Shown: piece after piece, positions 26,727 to 33,725 of the stretch | Layout: each line of letters opens with the position of its first letter | Position numbering within the stretch: position 1 is the first letter of the stretch | Assembly: GCF_004345365.1 (NCBI RefSeq) | Contig: NZ_SLVF01000004.1 | Span: 248,001-312,000 of the forward strand | Direction: 5' to 3' | DNA from: Kribbella sp. VKM Ac-2568 | Lineage (GTDB): Bacteria > Actinomycetota > Actinomycetes > Propionibacteriales > Kribbellaceae | Length of the DNA stretch: 64,000 nucleotides | Notes under the pieces: model-generated | What the model saw: the letters and a program-made list of their open reading frames with translations, nothing else | What the model was told of the DNA's origin: nothing | Databases searched by the model: none | Program-made: the position numbers and the translations under genes

Positions 26727-26757
26727 AGTGCAACCGTAAAACAAGGCGTGGACGATC

Positions 26758-26783
26758 GGACATATTGCTTGTCCTACAGGACA
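26758..26783. promoter_or_regulatory. GGACA half-site array between AraC and YCII genes
   Basis: GGACA at 26758-26762 and again at 26779-26783 (21 bp apart, two helical turns), with the inverted TGTCC at 26770-26774 between them. Direct half-sites two turns apart are typical of AraC-family binding. Confidence 0.5.
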
Positions 26784-26819
26784 TTCAGATCGCCCGTGAA
26801 CGCCCGTAGCGTCGTCGTT

Positions 26820-27134
26820 ATGGCGAAATTCCTTGTGACCTACCACGGTGCCGGTGCCCCTCGGAACGCGGAGGAGCAGGAGCAGGCGATGGCCGCGTTC
26901 ATAGCCTGGGTCAACCAGGTCGGCTCCGCCCTGGTTGATCCCGGTGCCCCGCTCGGCAGCTCTGCTGTCGTGTCGAGCGAGGGTGTCGCGGACGGCGTCG
27001 CCGACGGTCCGGCCGGGGGCTACTCGATCCTCGAGGCCGACGACCTGGCTGCCGCGGCCGAGTTGCTGCGCGACCATCCGTTCGTCGGGCGGGGCGGGGC
27101 ACTTCAGGTGAGCCAGGCCATCTCGCCTGCTTGA
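26820..27134 (+). CDS. YCII-related domain protein
   Basis: 104 residues from ATG 26820 (MAKFLVTYHGAG). A dimeric ferredoxin-like alpha/beta barrel half: the first strand FLVTYHG, helix AEEQEQAMAAFIAWVNQVGSA (two adjoining parts), strand GGYSILEADDLAAAAELL and a final RGGALQVSQ strand. YCII proteins may act as small lyase or hydrolase-like enzymes, but the activity of this class is unknown. Probable target of the divergent AraC regulator. Confidence 0.85.
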   Translation: MAKFLVTYHGAGAPRNAEEQEQAMAAFIAWVNQVGSALVDPGAPLGSSAVVSSEGVADGVADGPAGGYSILEADDLAAAAELLRDHPFVGRGGALQVSQAISPA

Positions 27135-27167
27135 GCCTGGCGTGACCTTGCAGGCTGAGGTTGATCG

Positions 27168-27204
27168 ACGACGCGACGGGGTGGAATTCCGCTTCAACGT
27201 CTGA
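27168..27204 (+). repeat. Orphan second copy of the ychF 3' end
   Basis: After ACGCGACGGG the sequence reads GTG GAA TTC CGC TTC AAC GTC TGA, that is VEFRFNV-stop, the conserved end of YchF, with no open frame before it. Codon use is GC-rich like the ychF body, so this looks like the original 3' end displaced by a 1.4-kb insertion carrying the AraC and YCII genes. Confidence 0.75.
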
Positions 27205-27257
27205 CCCGAAGAAGCCTCAAGGCCAACCACGCGCCTGGATCGCCGTCCGTGCGGACG

Positions 27258-27766
27258 TTAGACGTTGCCATCTCGCAGGAGAACCAACTCACTGTTGGAC
27301 CACTCGGACGCGGCCTGGGGAGGCGCCAACTCGACACCGGCTACCGCGCCGTCGGCGCCGAACTCCGTTCTGAGAGACGCCATCAGGGCCGCAGCCTGCT
27401 GCAACGTCTCGGGTGAGTCTCCGGATCATCAAGACTCAGGCCGAGGACGAGATCGCCCTCCTCGGTGATGGTGATGATGGCTCCCTCGTATGCCTTGGCT
27501 CGCAGGTACAGCGAGAAGGCCGCGACTGCGGACTCATCGCGGCGAAGGTCCGCGAGAGCCCCATCGTCTCCTGGAGCGGGGTTCTGAGAGACGAACGTAC
27601 GGAGGAAGGCGTCGAAACGAGGGTCACCGCCGTTGACGTATCGGTCGACGAAGCGCGAGAGCACGGCAGCTCTCTCATTGGTTCTGACCAGGATGTACAC
27701 GTCGACAGTTGGCGGCACTTGTCGAACGCTACCGCCGAACACACTCGACACGACATGACCGCGCAC
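27258..27766 (-). pseudogene. Hypothetical gene with one frameshift
   Basis: The first part, from GTG 27766 or more likely GTG 27700 (VYILVRTNERAAVLSRFVDR), is a soluble acidic protein. Near 27408-27412 the frame is lost in a CCC run: the direct frame soon ends (27383), while the next frame continues perfectly as ETLQQAAALMASLRTEFGAD and ends SNSELVLLRDGNV at 27258. Adding one C restores a protein of about 150-170 residues. No family recognised; its size and neighbours suggest an immunity-like gene. It could be a homopolymer sequencing error. Confidence 0.65.
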
Positions 27767-27842
27767 TGGGATTTGGCCATCGCCACCTGGATGGCGTCAC
27801 ACACGGTACGCCGGGGTCGCGGATCATGAGAACCTCTGTCAC

Positions 27843-28247
27843 ATGTTCGAGTGGCACGGATGGGCGACCATCGTCGCGAGTTCAGAAGCGGAGGAGGACG
27901 CGGAGGCAGATGGGCGTCAGCGCGGTGTCGAGGCTCGGGTTGCGCAAGCCGTCGCCAGCGCCAAGGGGCGGGGCGTCGTCAATGAGACGGCAGACCTGCG
28001 TCATGCCAACGGCAGCCTCCACCTGTGGTTGGCAGGTTCCCACAACCATAGGGCTGAGGCAGTCATCGACTTGTTCCGATCAGTCGCGAGGATCGCGCCT
28101 GGATCGTATGGCGTGATGTATGTCTTCGACGATGATCTCACCGATACCTGGGAGCGCTGGGTGATGCGTCGCGGCAGCGTCAACAGCGAGGTCGACGCCA
28201 GCCTGTCGCCCCACGTTGGAATGGTTGAAGACCCGTACAACCGGTGA
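27843..28247 (+). CDS. Immunity protein 7 (Imm7)-like
   Basis: 134 residues from ATG 27843. The opening MFEWHGWATIVASSEAEED is the signature start of the Imm7 family of polymorphic-toxin immunity proteins, and it is followed by a conserved LHLWLAGSHNHR centre (about 58-69) and SYGVMYVFDDDLTD near 88-101. Such proteins neutralise a partner toxin in the cytoplasm. No toxin gene is in the window, so this is an orphan immunity gene that may protect against neighbours. It ends 15 bp before repeat R1. Confidence 0.75.
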   Translation: MFEWHGWATIVASSEAEEDAEADGRQRGVEARVAQAVASAKGRGVVNETADLRHANGSLHLWLAGSHNHRAEAVIDLFRSVARIAPGSYGVMYVFDDDLTDTWERWVMRRGSVNSEVDASLSPHVGMVEDPYNR

Positions 28248-28261
28248 ACCTTTGGCATCTC

Positions 28262-28304
28262 CTCAACTCGGCATGAGTGCGCGCATCGCGGCAGATCCGT
28301 GCGT
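28262..28304 (+). repeat. Dispersed island repeat R1
   Basis: CTCAACTCGGCATGA, a GCGCGC stretch, then GCGGCAGATCCG. TCGGCA and GCGGCA are 20 bp apart. The 15-mer is identical to that in R10, the other outermost copy. It coincides with the truncated 3' end of the ligase remnant. Confidence 0.7.
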
Positions 28305-28680
28305 CTCGCCCCCGACCAGGAACCGCAGGAACCGCTGCTCGTCCGCCGTCGCCCGGCCGAACAGCCCGTCCATCACTGCCCGGCGCCTGGCCTGCGAACC
28401 GGTGCCCGAGATCTCGGCCACCTCCGCGAAGGCCGTGCCCACCTCGGTCACGTCCAGGGACGGCTCCGCGGCCGGGTCCGGCACCTCCATCAGCGACCGC
28501 CACCGGACCCGTGCGGCGCTGCCGCAGCTCGCCGGACAGGTAGCTGACCACGATCTGGGTCTCGTCCGGGGTCGCCGTCCGGGACAGCAGCGCCGCGATC
28601 AGGTCGGCCTTGGTACGCCGCGAGCGGGTCGCCGCCACCGCGGCCGACGTCTCGACGAGATCGGTGAGCAATATGAGCAC
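28263..28680 (-). pseudogene. ATP-dependent DNA ligase N-terminal remnant
   Basis: From GTG 28680 the frame reads LLTDLVETSAAVAATRSRRT and YLSGELRQRRTG, the N-terminal domain of actinobacterial ATP-dependent ligases. Near 28500-28515 a frameshift occurs, and the next frame continues WRSLMEVPDPAAEPSLDVTE and ISGTGSQARRRAVMDGLFGR, then EQRFLRFLVGGE. It then breaks off at repeat R1 with a short foreign end. The adenylation lysine motif and everything after are missing, so it cannot ligate. Confidence 0.8.
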
Positions 28681-28720
28681 AGTCTGTCCCACCGCACCGA
28701 CACCAGTACGATCTCCGCTC

Positions 28721-29311
28721 GTGACCGAACCGTTCACGCGCGACGACCTGGACGAGGTGGCCGGCCTCGTCGGGTCGTCCTGGCGTACCGGCCTCGACCG
28801 CGACTGGACCGCACCGGCCGGCACGCTGAGATGGTCCTGTGCCAAGACCGCCGACCACACGGTCGACGCGGTGCTCGCGGTGGCGGTGTTCCTGGCCTCG
28901 CGCAAGCAGGACGGCTATCCGGACTGGGGCTGGGGCGAGTTAACGATGGGTGCGGATCCGCGTCCCGGCGACCTGGTCGAGGCGCTCGCGACCGTGTCCC
29001 GGATCCTGTCGGCCGTGATCGCCATGGCAGAGCCCGAGGCGCGTGCGGTGATCTGGCGGCGGCCACAGGTCGAGACCCGGCCCGCCGCCGACTTCGCGGC
29101 CCGTGGCGCGCTCGAGCTGATCCTGCACGGACACGACGTCTGCGCCGGGCTGGGGATCGGGTTCGAACCACCCGCCGGGTTGTGCGGTCGGCTTCGGGAC
29201 CACACCCGCGGGTGGCCGCACTGGAGCACACCCGGTTGGAGCGAACCGCCGGAGACCGGTGATCCGTGGTCCGACCTGCTTTCCGGCGCGGGCCGGCGGC
29301 GTACAGGCTGA
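28721..29311 (+). CDS. Maleylpyruvate isomerase N-terminal (DinB-like) family protein
   Basis: 196 residues from GTG 28721, divergent from the ligase remnant. A four-helix DinB-type bundle: LDEVAGLVGSSWRTGLDRDW, then TLRWSCAKTADHTVDAVLAV with the first metal histidine (H48 region), and ARGALELILHGHDVCAGLG carrying the HGHD metal pair near 140. Family members use mycothiol as cofactor and carry out isomerisation or conjugation. Substrate not predictable. All three metal-site histidine positions look intact. Confidence 0.8.
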   Translation: MTEPFTRDDLDEVAGLVGSSWRTGLDRDWTAPAGTLRWSCAKTADHTVDAVLAVAVFLASRKQDGYPDWGWGELTMGADPRPGDLVEALATVSRILSAVIAMAEPEARAVIWRRPQVETRPAADFAARGALELILHGHDVCAGLGIGFEPPAGLCGRLRDHTRGWPHWSTPGWSEPPETGDPWSDLLSGAGRRRTG

Positions 29312-29638
29312 GAAACCCGGATGAGTGTCCCGCGTCTGAAGTTCGTTGACGCAGGCCGTCGAAGCGACAGTCGTCGCCGGCTGACCAGCGCAGCCTGACG
29401 CTCGCTCGTCTCGCCAGACGTGATGATCGTCGGGTTGGCCGAGCGCCTCGCCGCCGACAACGGCACGCCGGCATGTCCGAGGAATCGCTGGCATCCCCCG
29501 GATGAGCGGACGTCCTCACATCGGCATGGTCGCGCTTCCCTCTCGGCGGCATGACCGGATGTTTCCTCCGGAGCGGGGTTGGGGCACCTTCGCGACAGCG
29601 AAGGTAGGCGCAGGCACGTGAGCCGAAGGGCGGAACCT
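29312..29638. other. Gene-free gap holding repeat R2
   Basis: No plausible coding sequence on either strand over 327 bp. The only structured content seen is repeat R2 (29515-29563) and two further partial GGCATG copies near 29470 and 29490. Confidence 0.6.
29515..29563 (+). repeat. Dispersed island repeat R2
   Basis: CTCACATCGGCATGG, CGCGC, then GCGGCATGACCGGATGTTT 25 bp after the first half. The second half shares CGGCATGACCGGATG exactly with R3. Confidence 0.65.
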
Positions 29639-30295
29639 GTGAGTGACAGCGTTCTCGGCGCCGGCATCCTCTCCCTGTTCGGCCTGATGGCGGTGTCCCT
29701 CGCGCTGGGGGCGAGACGCCGCCCGCCGGACGTGGTCGTCACGCTCGGCACGGCACGGGGAAGGTCGGGGCTGGCCGTTCATCCGTGGCGCGGCCACTGG
29801 ACCACTCAGGCCATGGGCGGGCTGATCATCGGGCTGATCGTGCTCATGGGGCTGTGGGAGATCGGTTCGTCCAACTACTACGCCGCTGCATTCTTTGTGG
29901 GTAGCGGGCTGCTCATGGCCTATCTCGGCTGGTGCCGGTTGACCGGACGGGCCGGCGACGGCACCGTGACCCTGACTCCCGAAGGCATCCACCAGCTCTA
30001 CGCCGGGTCGGAGGTCTTCGTCGACTGGGAGGATGTCCGCGGCTTGGTCACGACCCGGACGGACTTCATCATCGAAACCACCCGCCCCGTCGTGCCGGTC
30101 CACCACCTGCCGCCCCTCCTAGGACGCCGTGGTCTCGTCCGCGACGATGCCATCGCGCTGCCCCGGCGTCACCTGCCGCCGCTGCCGTTCCAGGAGATGG
30201 TTTGGCTGTACTCGACGAGCTCCGCGGCTCGCGACGAGCTGGGCACCGACGAGCCGCTCAAGCGAGCCCGGAGCATCCTGTCCCGGCCAGCTTGA
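29639..30295 (+). CDS. Membrane protein with PH-like domain
   Basis: 218 residues from GTG 29639 (GTG 29618 possible). Helix 1 is at residues 4-24 (SVLGAGILSLFGLMAVSLAL), helices 2 and 3 near 60-80 and 84-104, then a beta-rich cytoplasmic domain: GTVTLTPEGIHQLYAGSEVF, VDWEDVRGLVTTR and PVHHLPPLLGRRG. The pattern strand-turn-strand-VDWEDV is that of bacterial PH-like domains. No function known. It lies between repeats R2 and R3. Confidence 0.75.
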   Translation: MSDSVLGAGILSLFGLMAVSLALGARRRPPDVVVTLGTARGRSGLAVHPWRGHWTTQAMGGLIIGLIVLMGLWEIGSSNYYAAAFFVGSGLLMAYLGWCRLTGRAGDGTVTLTPEGIHQLYAGSEVFVDWEDVRGLVTTRTDFIIETTRPVVPVHHLPPLLGRRGLVRDDAIALPRRHLPPLPFQEMVWLYSTSSAARDELGTDEPLKRARSILSRPA

Positions 30296-30371
30296 AGCGG
30301 CGCCTCGTCTCGGACCACCAGCCGGTGAGCTTCCGCGGGAGACCGGGCATCGGTAGAACCGCCCACCACCA

Positions 30372-30390
30372 GCGGCATGACCGGATGGTC
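30372..30390 (+). repeat. Dispersed island repeat R3 (half copy)
   Basis: GCGGCATGACCGGATGGTC, second half only. It abuts the stop of the small membrane ORF at 30389. Confidence 0.55.
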
Positions 30391-30484
30391 AGCGAGTCTT
30401 GCATCGGGCGAGCATCCACACCAGGAGCGCAACCAGAGCAACGAAGGCGAGGAACTCCGGGAAACCGACACCGAACACAGGCAC
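30389..30484 (-). CDS. Tiny single-pass membrane protein (31 aa)
   Basis: Read leftward from GTG 30484: VPVFGVGFPEFLAFVALVAL, then LVWMLARCKTR and stop. One clean transmembrane helix (about 9-24) closed by a basic end matches known small membrane proteins. It is too short for an ordinary ORF listing. No strong ribosome site. Lies between repeats R3 and R4; the remainder of 30296-30647 shows no gene. Confidence 0.45.
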   Translation of the reverse strand: MPVFGVGFPEFLAFVALVALLVWMLARCKTR

Positions 30485-30547
30485 ACCTACGATCCAGCAC
30501 GCCTGACCATCGACGGACCCATCTGCGGCAGAAGCGTGCGTCTGCGA

Positions 30548-30576
30548 GCGCGCGCAATGCGGCAGATGCGGACGTT
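30548..30576 (+). repeat. Dispersed island repeat R4
   Basis: GCGCGCGCAA then GCGGCAGATGCGGACGTTG, matching the second halves of R1 and R6; the TCGGCATGA half is not recognisable. Confidence 0.55.
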
Positions 30577-30647
30577 GCCCCGAGGGTTGCGAGCCGTCGC
30601 CGGATCACCGGACGAAAATCGTCCGCAATGCGTTCTAGGCTGTCCAC

Positions 30648-31265
30648 ATGCCTGCCGATCGCTCGACGGACGACCTCGCCATCCGGCCGCTCGCGTCCGA
30701 CACCTGGCGTGCCTTCTCCGACCTTGTCGAGCGGCACAACGGCGTGTTCGGCGGGTGCTGGTGCACGTGGTTCCACACGCTGTCCCGCGACAAGGACAAG
30801 GACAAGGACCGCACCTACGAGAGCAATCGTGATCTGAAAGTGCCAGCTGGTCGAGGACGGGCGTGCACACGCCGCGCTGGTCTTCGACGGCGACGAGGCG
30901 GTGGCCTGGGCGGAGTACGGGCCACCGGGAGGGCTGCCCAACATGAAACATCGGCAGGAGTACGAGGCGGGACTCGTTACGGCGCCCGACTACCGGATCA
31001 CCTGCATCTTCGTGGACCGACGCTACGGCGCGGCGGCGTCGCGGCGCTGGCGCTCCGAGGAGCTCTGGACCTGATCTCCCAGGCGGGTGGCGGGGTGGTC
31101 GAGGGATACCCGCACGACATGTCGAAGCAGCCCGAAGGCAAGAAGATGTCGTCCTCCTTCCTCTACAACGGCACCCGCAGGATGTATGAGGAGGCCGGTT
31201 TCACCTACCAGCGGTCGAAGGGACAGAAGAACTGCGTGATGATCCGTACGATCGCTCCAGCCTGA
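30648..31265 (+). pseudogene. GNAT acetyltransferase with two compensating frameshifts
   Basis: The start (ATG 30648) reads DLAIRPLASDTWRAFSDLVE and GGCWCTWFHTLSRDKDKDKD, a recognised GNAT subfamily opening. Near 30836 the frame slips: the +1 frame continues CQLVEDGRAHAALVFDGDEA, VAWAEYGPPGGLPNMKHRQE and ITCIFVDRRY. Near 31024 it slips back, and frame one resumes GVAALALRGALDLISQAGGG, YPHDMSKQPEGKKMSSSFLY to the stop. Together they make a complete protein. Two separate lesions argue for a pseudogene, though local sequencing errors cannot be excluded. Confidence 0.8.
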
Positions 31266-31292
31266 CCTGGGTCCACAGACAACAACCGGATT

Positions 31293-31326
31293 TCGGCACG
31301 ACCGCGCGATCAGCGGCATATGCGCT
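31293..31326 (+). repeat. Dispersed island repeat R5
   Basis: TCGGCACGACCGCGCG then GCGGCATATGCGCT exactly 20 bp after the first half, the same spacing as R1 and R9. Confidence 0.6.
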
Positions 31327-31363
31327 CGCCGAGCAAGGCATGTGTCGCCATCGCGGAGAGTAG

Positions 31364-31684
31364 CTATTGCGTCACTTCGTGGAGTATCCGAAGGTCGATC
31401 TCGTGCTCGTCGGGACAAGGCTTCCCGTCTTTGGGGCAGATAAGCGGATCCTGGGACAGACAACCCGGTCTGAGCTGTTCAGCCACATCGACACACATCG
31501 TGCAGACCACCGTTCCGGCGAGGTTGATGTGGTCGCTCGGCTCGCCGCACAACGCGACAGCCCAAGTGGTGTCACGACAACAAACGAGGTGCATGATCTC
31601 GTCCTCGTCACTTATCAATCTAAGGCCCGGCTCGGCCGCCGGGCGCGTCGAGATGCCCTCTTGTTCGCTGGTGTGCGCGGCCAC
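31364..31684 (-). CDS. Cysteine-rich small protein, possible zinc binder
   Basis: 106 residues from GTG 31684. Residues about 35-95 hold eight cysteines in a pattern suggesting paired metal sites: HLVCCRDTTWAVALCGEP, then VVCTMCVDVAEQLRPGC and LICPKDGKPCPDEHE. The acidic N-terminus reads as a linker. No family is recognised. Composition is less GC-rich than the core genes. It sits between repeats R5 and R6. Confidence 0.6.
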   Translation of the reverse strand: MAAHTSEQEGISTRPAAEPGLRLISDEDEIMHLVCCRDTTWAVALCGEPSDHINLAGTVVCTMCVDVAEQLRPGCLSQDPLICPKDGKPCPDEHEIDLRILHEVTQ

Positions 31685-31774
31685 AACACCATTGTCTGGG
31701 CAGCGTGAACTGGCGGCCAGTCACTTCGAGGGTCAATAGTTGACCTGCTTCTAATCCTCTGATCAAGACCGGGC

Positions 31775-31806
31775 CTCGCGCGCAGAGCGGCAGATCCGGA
31801 CGTTTA
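31775..31806 (+). repeat. Dispersed island repeat R6
   Basis: CTCGCGCGCAGA then GCGGCAGATCCGGACGTTT, the best-preserved second half in the set. Confidence 0.65.
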
Positions 31807-31842
31807 CGGGGCGCATGTTGGTGTCCATGGACCACACTGTTG

Positions 31843-32166
31843 GTGGCGAGTGTCAGTCGAAGCGAGGTGCGTATTGGTCGACGCGAAGAAGCGCAGGTAT
31901 CCGCGGGTCATGCGTGGCTGGTCGAATGCGCCATCGGAGGTCTCGGCAGAAAATGGGTGAGCCAGCTGGATGCTGCTCAAACACTCGGCGTGACAGTGCT
32001 GTCCGTCGGGTGGCTCATCGCTTGTGAACACCTCGAACCGGCAGATGGACCGGAGGGTCGCGGGTCACTCGATCGTCGCTCGATCGCGAGGGTCGCGTGG
32101 CGCAAGGACGCTACTTGGCGGGACCGCCTTGCGCGTAGGGTCAAGAACGTCGTTCGGTGGGTCTGA
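31843..32166 (+). CDS. Hypothetical protein of the repeat island (about 100 aa)
   Basis: From GTG 31843 or GTG 31867 to 32166. The reliable part is VSAGHAWLVECAIGGLGRKW, DAAQTLGVTVLSVGWLIACE and a basic end RLARRVKNVVRWV. It contains two amphipathic helices and a hydrophobic strand and no motif that I recognise. The start is uncertain. Followed 51 bp later by another island gene on the same strand, the only gap in the island without a repeat copy. Confidence 0.5.
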   Translation: MASVSRSEVRIGRREEAQVSAGHAWLVECAIGGLGRKWVSQLDAAQTLGVTVLSVGWLIACEHLEPADGPEGRGSLDRRSIARVAWRKDATWRDRLARRVKNVVRWV

Positions 32167-32217
32167 TCCATGCGCCGACTCGCGTGAGCGCCTCAACCAA
32201 GGGGAGGTCTGTTGCCC

Positions 32218-32727
32218 ATGCCGACCAACGACGCTGATGACTGCCCTCCGTCTCTCACGGAGTCTGAGTCCAATTACGTCGTGTTGCTTCGGGCTCAGAT
32301 GAAGCGGCACGGGTGGATCCCATCGACGGCGCCTGATGATTGGTACGCGGGCATGGATGTCGAGTCCGCGGATGGACGGTGTTTAGCTTGGGTGGATCTC
32401 AGCGCGGACAACTGCGTGATGCTGACGGTAGGGGCCTACTACAACGGTGTGGTGACGACAGTCGGAAGCCTCCACAGTCAGTTATTCGACTTGCAACGCG
32501 ACGACCCGCGAGTGCCCCCATCCACGTTCGGCGGCACGATCTCAGAGCAGGTAGTTCGCGCTGCTAACTGGTTCGACAAGCTGGTTCGCCGACCAATTCT
32601 CCGGAGCGACTGGTCCGCGACCGCCCAGGAGTACGCGTTTGCAGATGACGGAACATTGCTCGTCATCTCAGGGTCACGTCTGGATCGATCTGGCCCGCCC
32701 ATTCGGGAGACCGTGATCAACACCTAG
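32218..32727 (+). CDS. Hypothetical immunity-like protein (169 aa)
   Basis: ATG 32218 with GGGGAGG 10 nt upstream; an in-frame TTG at 32212 lies closer. The protein is acidic and soluble: SNYVVLLRAQMKRHGWIPST, DDWYAGMDVESADGRCLAWV with aromatic strands, then VVRAANWFDKLVRRPILRSD and a last strand LLVISGSRLDR. Size, acidity and context resemble orphan immunity proteins but no family is recognised. Base composition is visibly less GC-rich than the flanking core genes. Confidence 0.65.
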   Translation: MPTNDADDCPPSLTESESNYVVLLRAQMKRHGWIPSTAPDDWYAGMDVESADGRCLAWVDLSADNCVMLTVGAYYNGVVTTVGSLHSQLFDLQRDDPRVPPSTFGGTISEQVVRAANWFDKLVRRPILRSDWSATAQEYAFADDGTLLVISGSRLDRSGPPIRETVINT

Positions 32728-32760
32728 GTGTCCGGCCCAAGTCGGCTGCGGAGGCGAGCG

Positions 32761-32785
32761 CACATCGGCATTTGAGCGCGCGGTT
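32761..32785 (+). repeat. Dispersed island repeat R7 (degenerate)
   Basis: CACATCGGCATTTGAGCGCGCG: keeps the ACATCGGCAT opening shared with R2 and the GCGCGC block; the second half is not recognisable. Confidence 0.45.
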
Positions 32786-32814
32786 CGCGCCATGAGCGAG
32801 CGGCGACCCCGGTG

Positions 32815-33213
32815 CTAGGGCTCGATCGAAACGTCTTTGGCGCCGTTGCCGTGCAATTCAAGAACGAGCAGGTCCAGGTCACCGAAGTCGTACAGCAGAC
32901 GCACTCGGCCGTCCGCATGGAACTCGATGCCGTCTAGCCAAAGGTCCGCGTGAGGATAGCTGCGATGCCAACCTGGCGGCGCCGCGCTCAAGGCGTCCGC
33001 AGCGAGCACTGGTAGCTGTGGGATGAGCGATCTGAGGGCCCCCGAGGTCTCCGCGACGCGAGCGTCGGCTCGGTCTCCATGGATCTCGACGGTGAGCCGG
33101 GGGTCGCCATCCTTCGCCGGCGGCCGAATGAGTGGGGACAGCGCGATCGACGCCATGACTACGTCGCCGGCCTCGCTCCAGTGCGGTTCGTCAACCCACT
33201 CGATGGTGTCCAC
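32815..33213 (-). CDS. Hypothetical immunity-like protein (132 aa)
   Basis: GTG 33213 with GAGAGGAG placed 9 nt upstream fixes the start (VDTIEWVDEPHWSEAGDVVM). Two beta-rich halves: SPLIRPPAKDGDPRLTVEIH, then DLWLDGIEFHADGRVRLLYD and DFGDLDLLVLELHGNG near the end. Regular strands with acidic turns and no helix-turn-helix or catalytic motif. Single-domain, soluble. No family recognised. It is followed leftward by repeat R7 and preceded by R8. Confidence 0.65.
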   Translation of the reverse strand: MDTIEWVDEPHWSEAGDVVMASIALSPLIRPPAKDGDPRLTVEIHGDRADARVAETSGALRSLIPQLPVLAADALSAAPPGWHRSYPHADLWLDGIEFHADGRVRLLYDFGDLDLLVLELHGNGAKDVSIEP

Positions 33214-33272
33214 CCAGGCATTCTCCTCTCGACCCTCGTATGTGCCCGCTCCCGGGCAAGGTGACGCGGATG

Positions 33273-33290
33273 GCGGCATGAGCGTGCGTT
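33273..33290 (+). repeat. Dispersed island repeat R8 (half copy)
   Basis: GCGGCATGAGCGTGCGTT in the short gap between two leftward genes. Confidence 0.5.
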
Positions 33291-33293
33291 CGG

Positions 33294-33572
33294 TCAGACG
33301 GCGAGTGCCAGGCGGGCGATCCGGAGGATGCGCTCGTAGTACGGCTGCGCGTCTGGCGGAACTGCCTGGATGGAGCGCTGGAGTTCGTCGGCGGCCTGCA
33401 ACAAGCGAGACCGGTCCAGTTCGGAGAGCGAACCGGCCCTGGTTGCCCAGCGGTAGATGTCGGCACCGATCATGACGGCATCCACTTCCCCGTAGTCCAG
33501 GCCCTTCTCCACGGAGTCGGGGAAGGGCTCGGCCATGTGGAGGCGCATCTCTTTCGCCAGGAAGTTCGCCAC
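33294..33572 (-). CDS. Small all-helical hypothetical protein (92 aa)
   Basis: From GTG 33572 (VANFLAKEMRLHMAEPFPDS); a longer frame starts at 33611 but its extra 13 residues are basic noise overlapping repeat R9. Helices follow at DYGEVDAVMIGADIYRWATR, SELDRSRLLQAADELQRSIQ and AQPYYERILRIARLAL. The ADIYRWAT and LDRSRLLQAADELQ segments resemble small tetratricopeptide-like helical partners. Function unknown. Confidence 0.6.
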   Translation of the reverse strand: MANFLAKEMRLHMAEPFPDSVEKGLDYGEVDAVMIGADIYRWATRAGSLSELDRSRLLQAADELQRSIQAVPPDAQPYYERILRIARLALAV

Positions 33573-33600
33573 ACACAGCAGCGTAGAACGTCGACGCGCG

Positions 33601-33642
33601 CTCATCGGCATGACCGCGCTGACAGCGGCAGTCCCGCACTCG
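33601..33642 (+). repeat. Dispersed island repeat R9
   Basis: CTCATCGGCATGACCGCGCT then GCGGCAGTCCCG exactly 20 bp after the first half, mirroring R1. Confidence 0.65.
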
Positions 33643-33725
33643 CAGGTGTCGTCGCGGGAGGATCCAACCTAGCCCTCGGCACAATTCAGTGCGCTTCCGG
33701 ACGGCTCTTGGCCGATGATGCTGTC

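Noticed and set aside
25782..27230. A 482-codon AraC protein starting at 27230
   Set aside because: The first 168 codons run antisense to the YCII gene and read as noise; the GTG at 26726 gives a normal AraC length.
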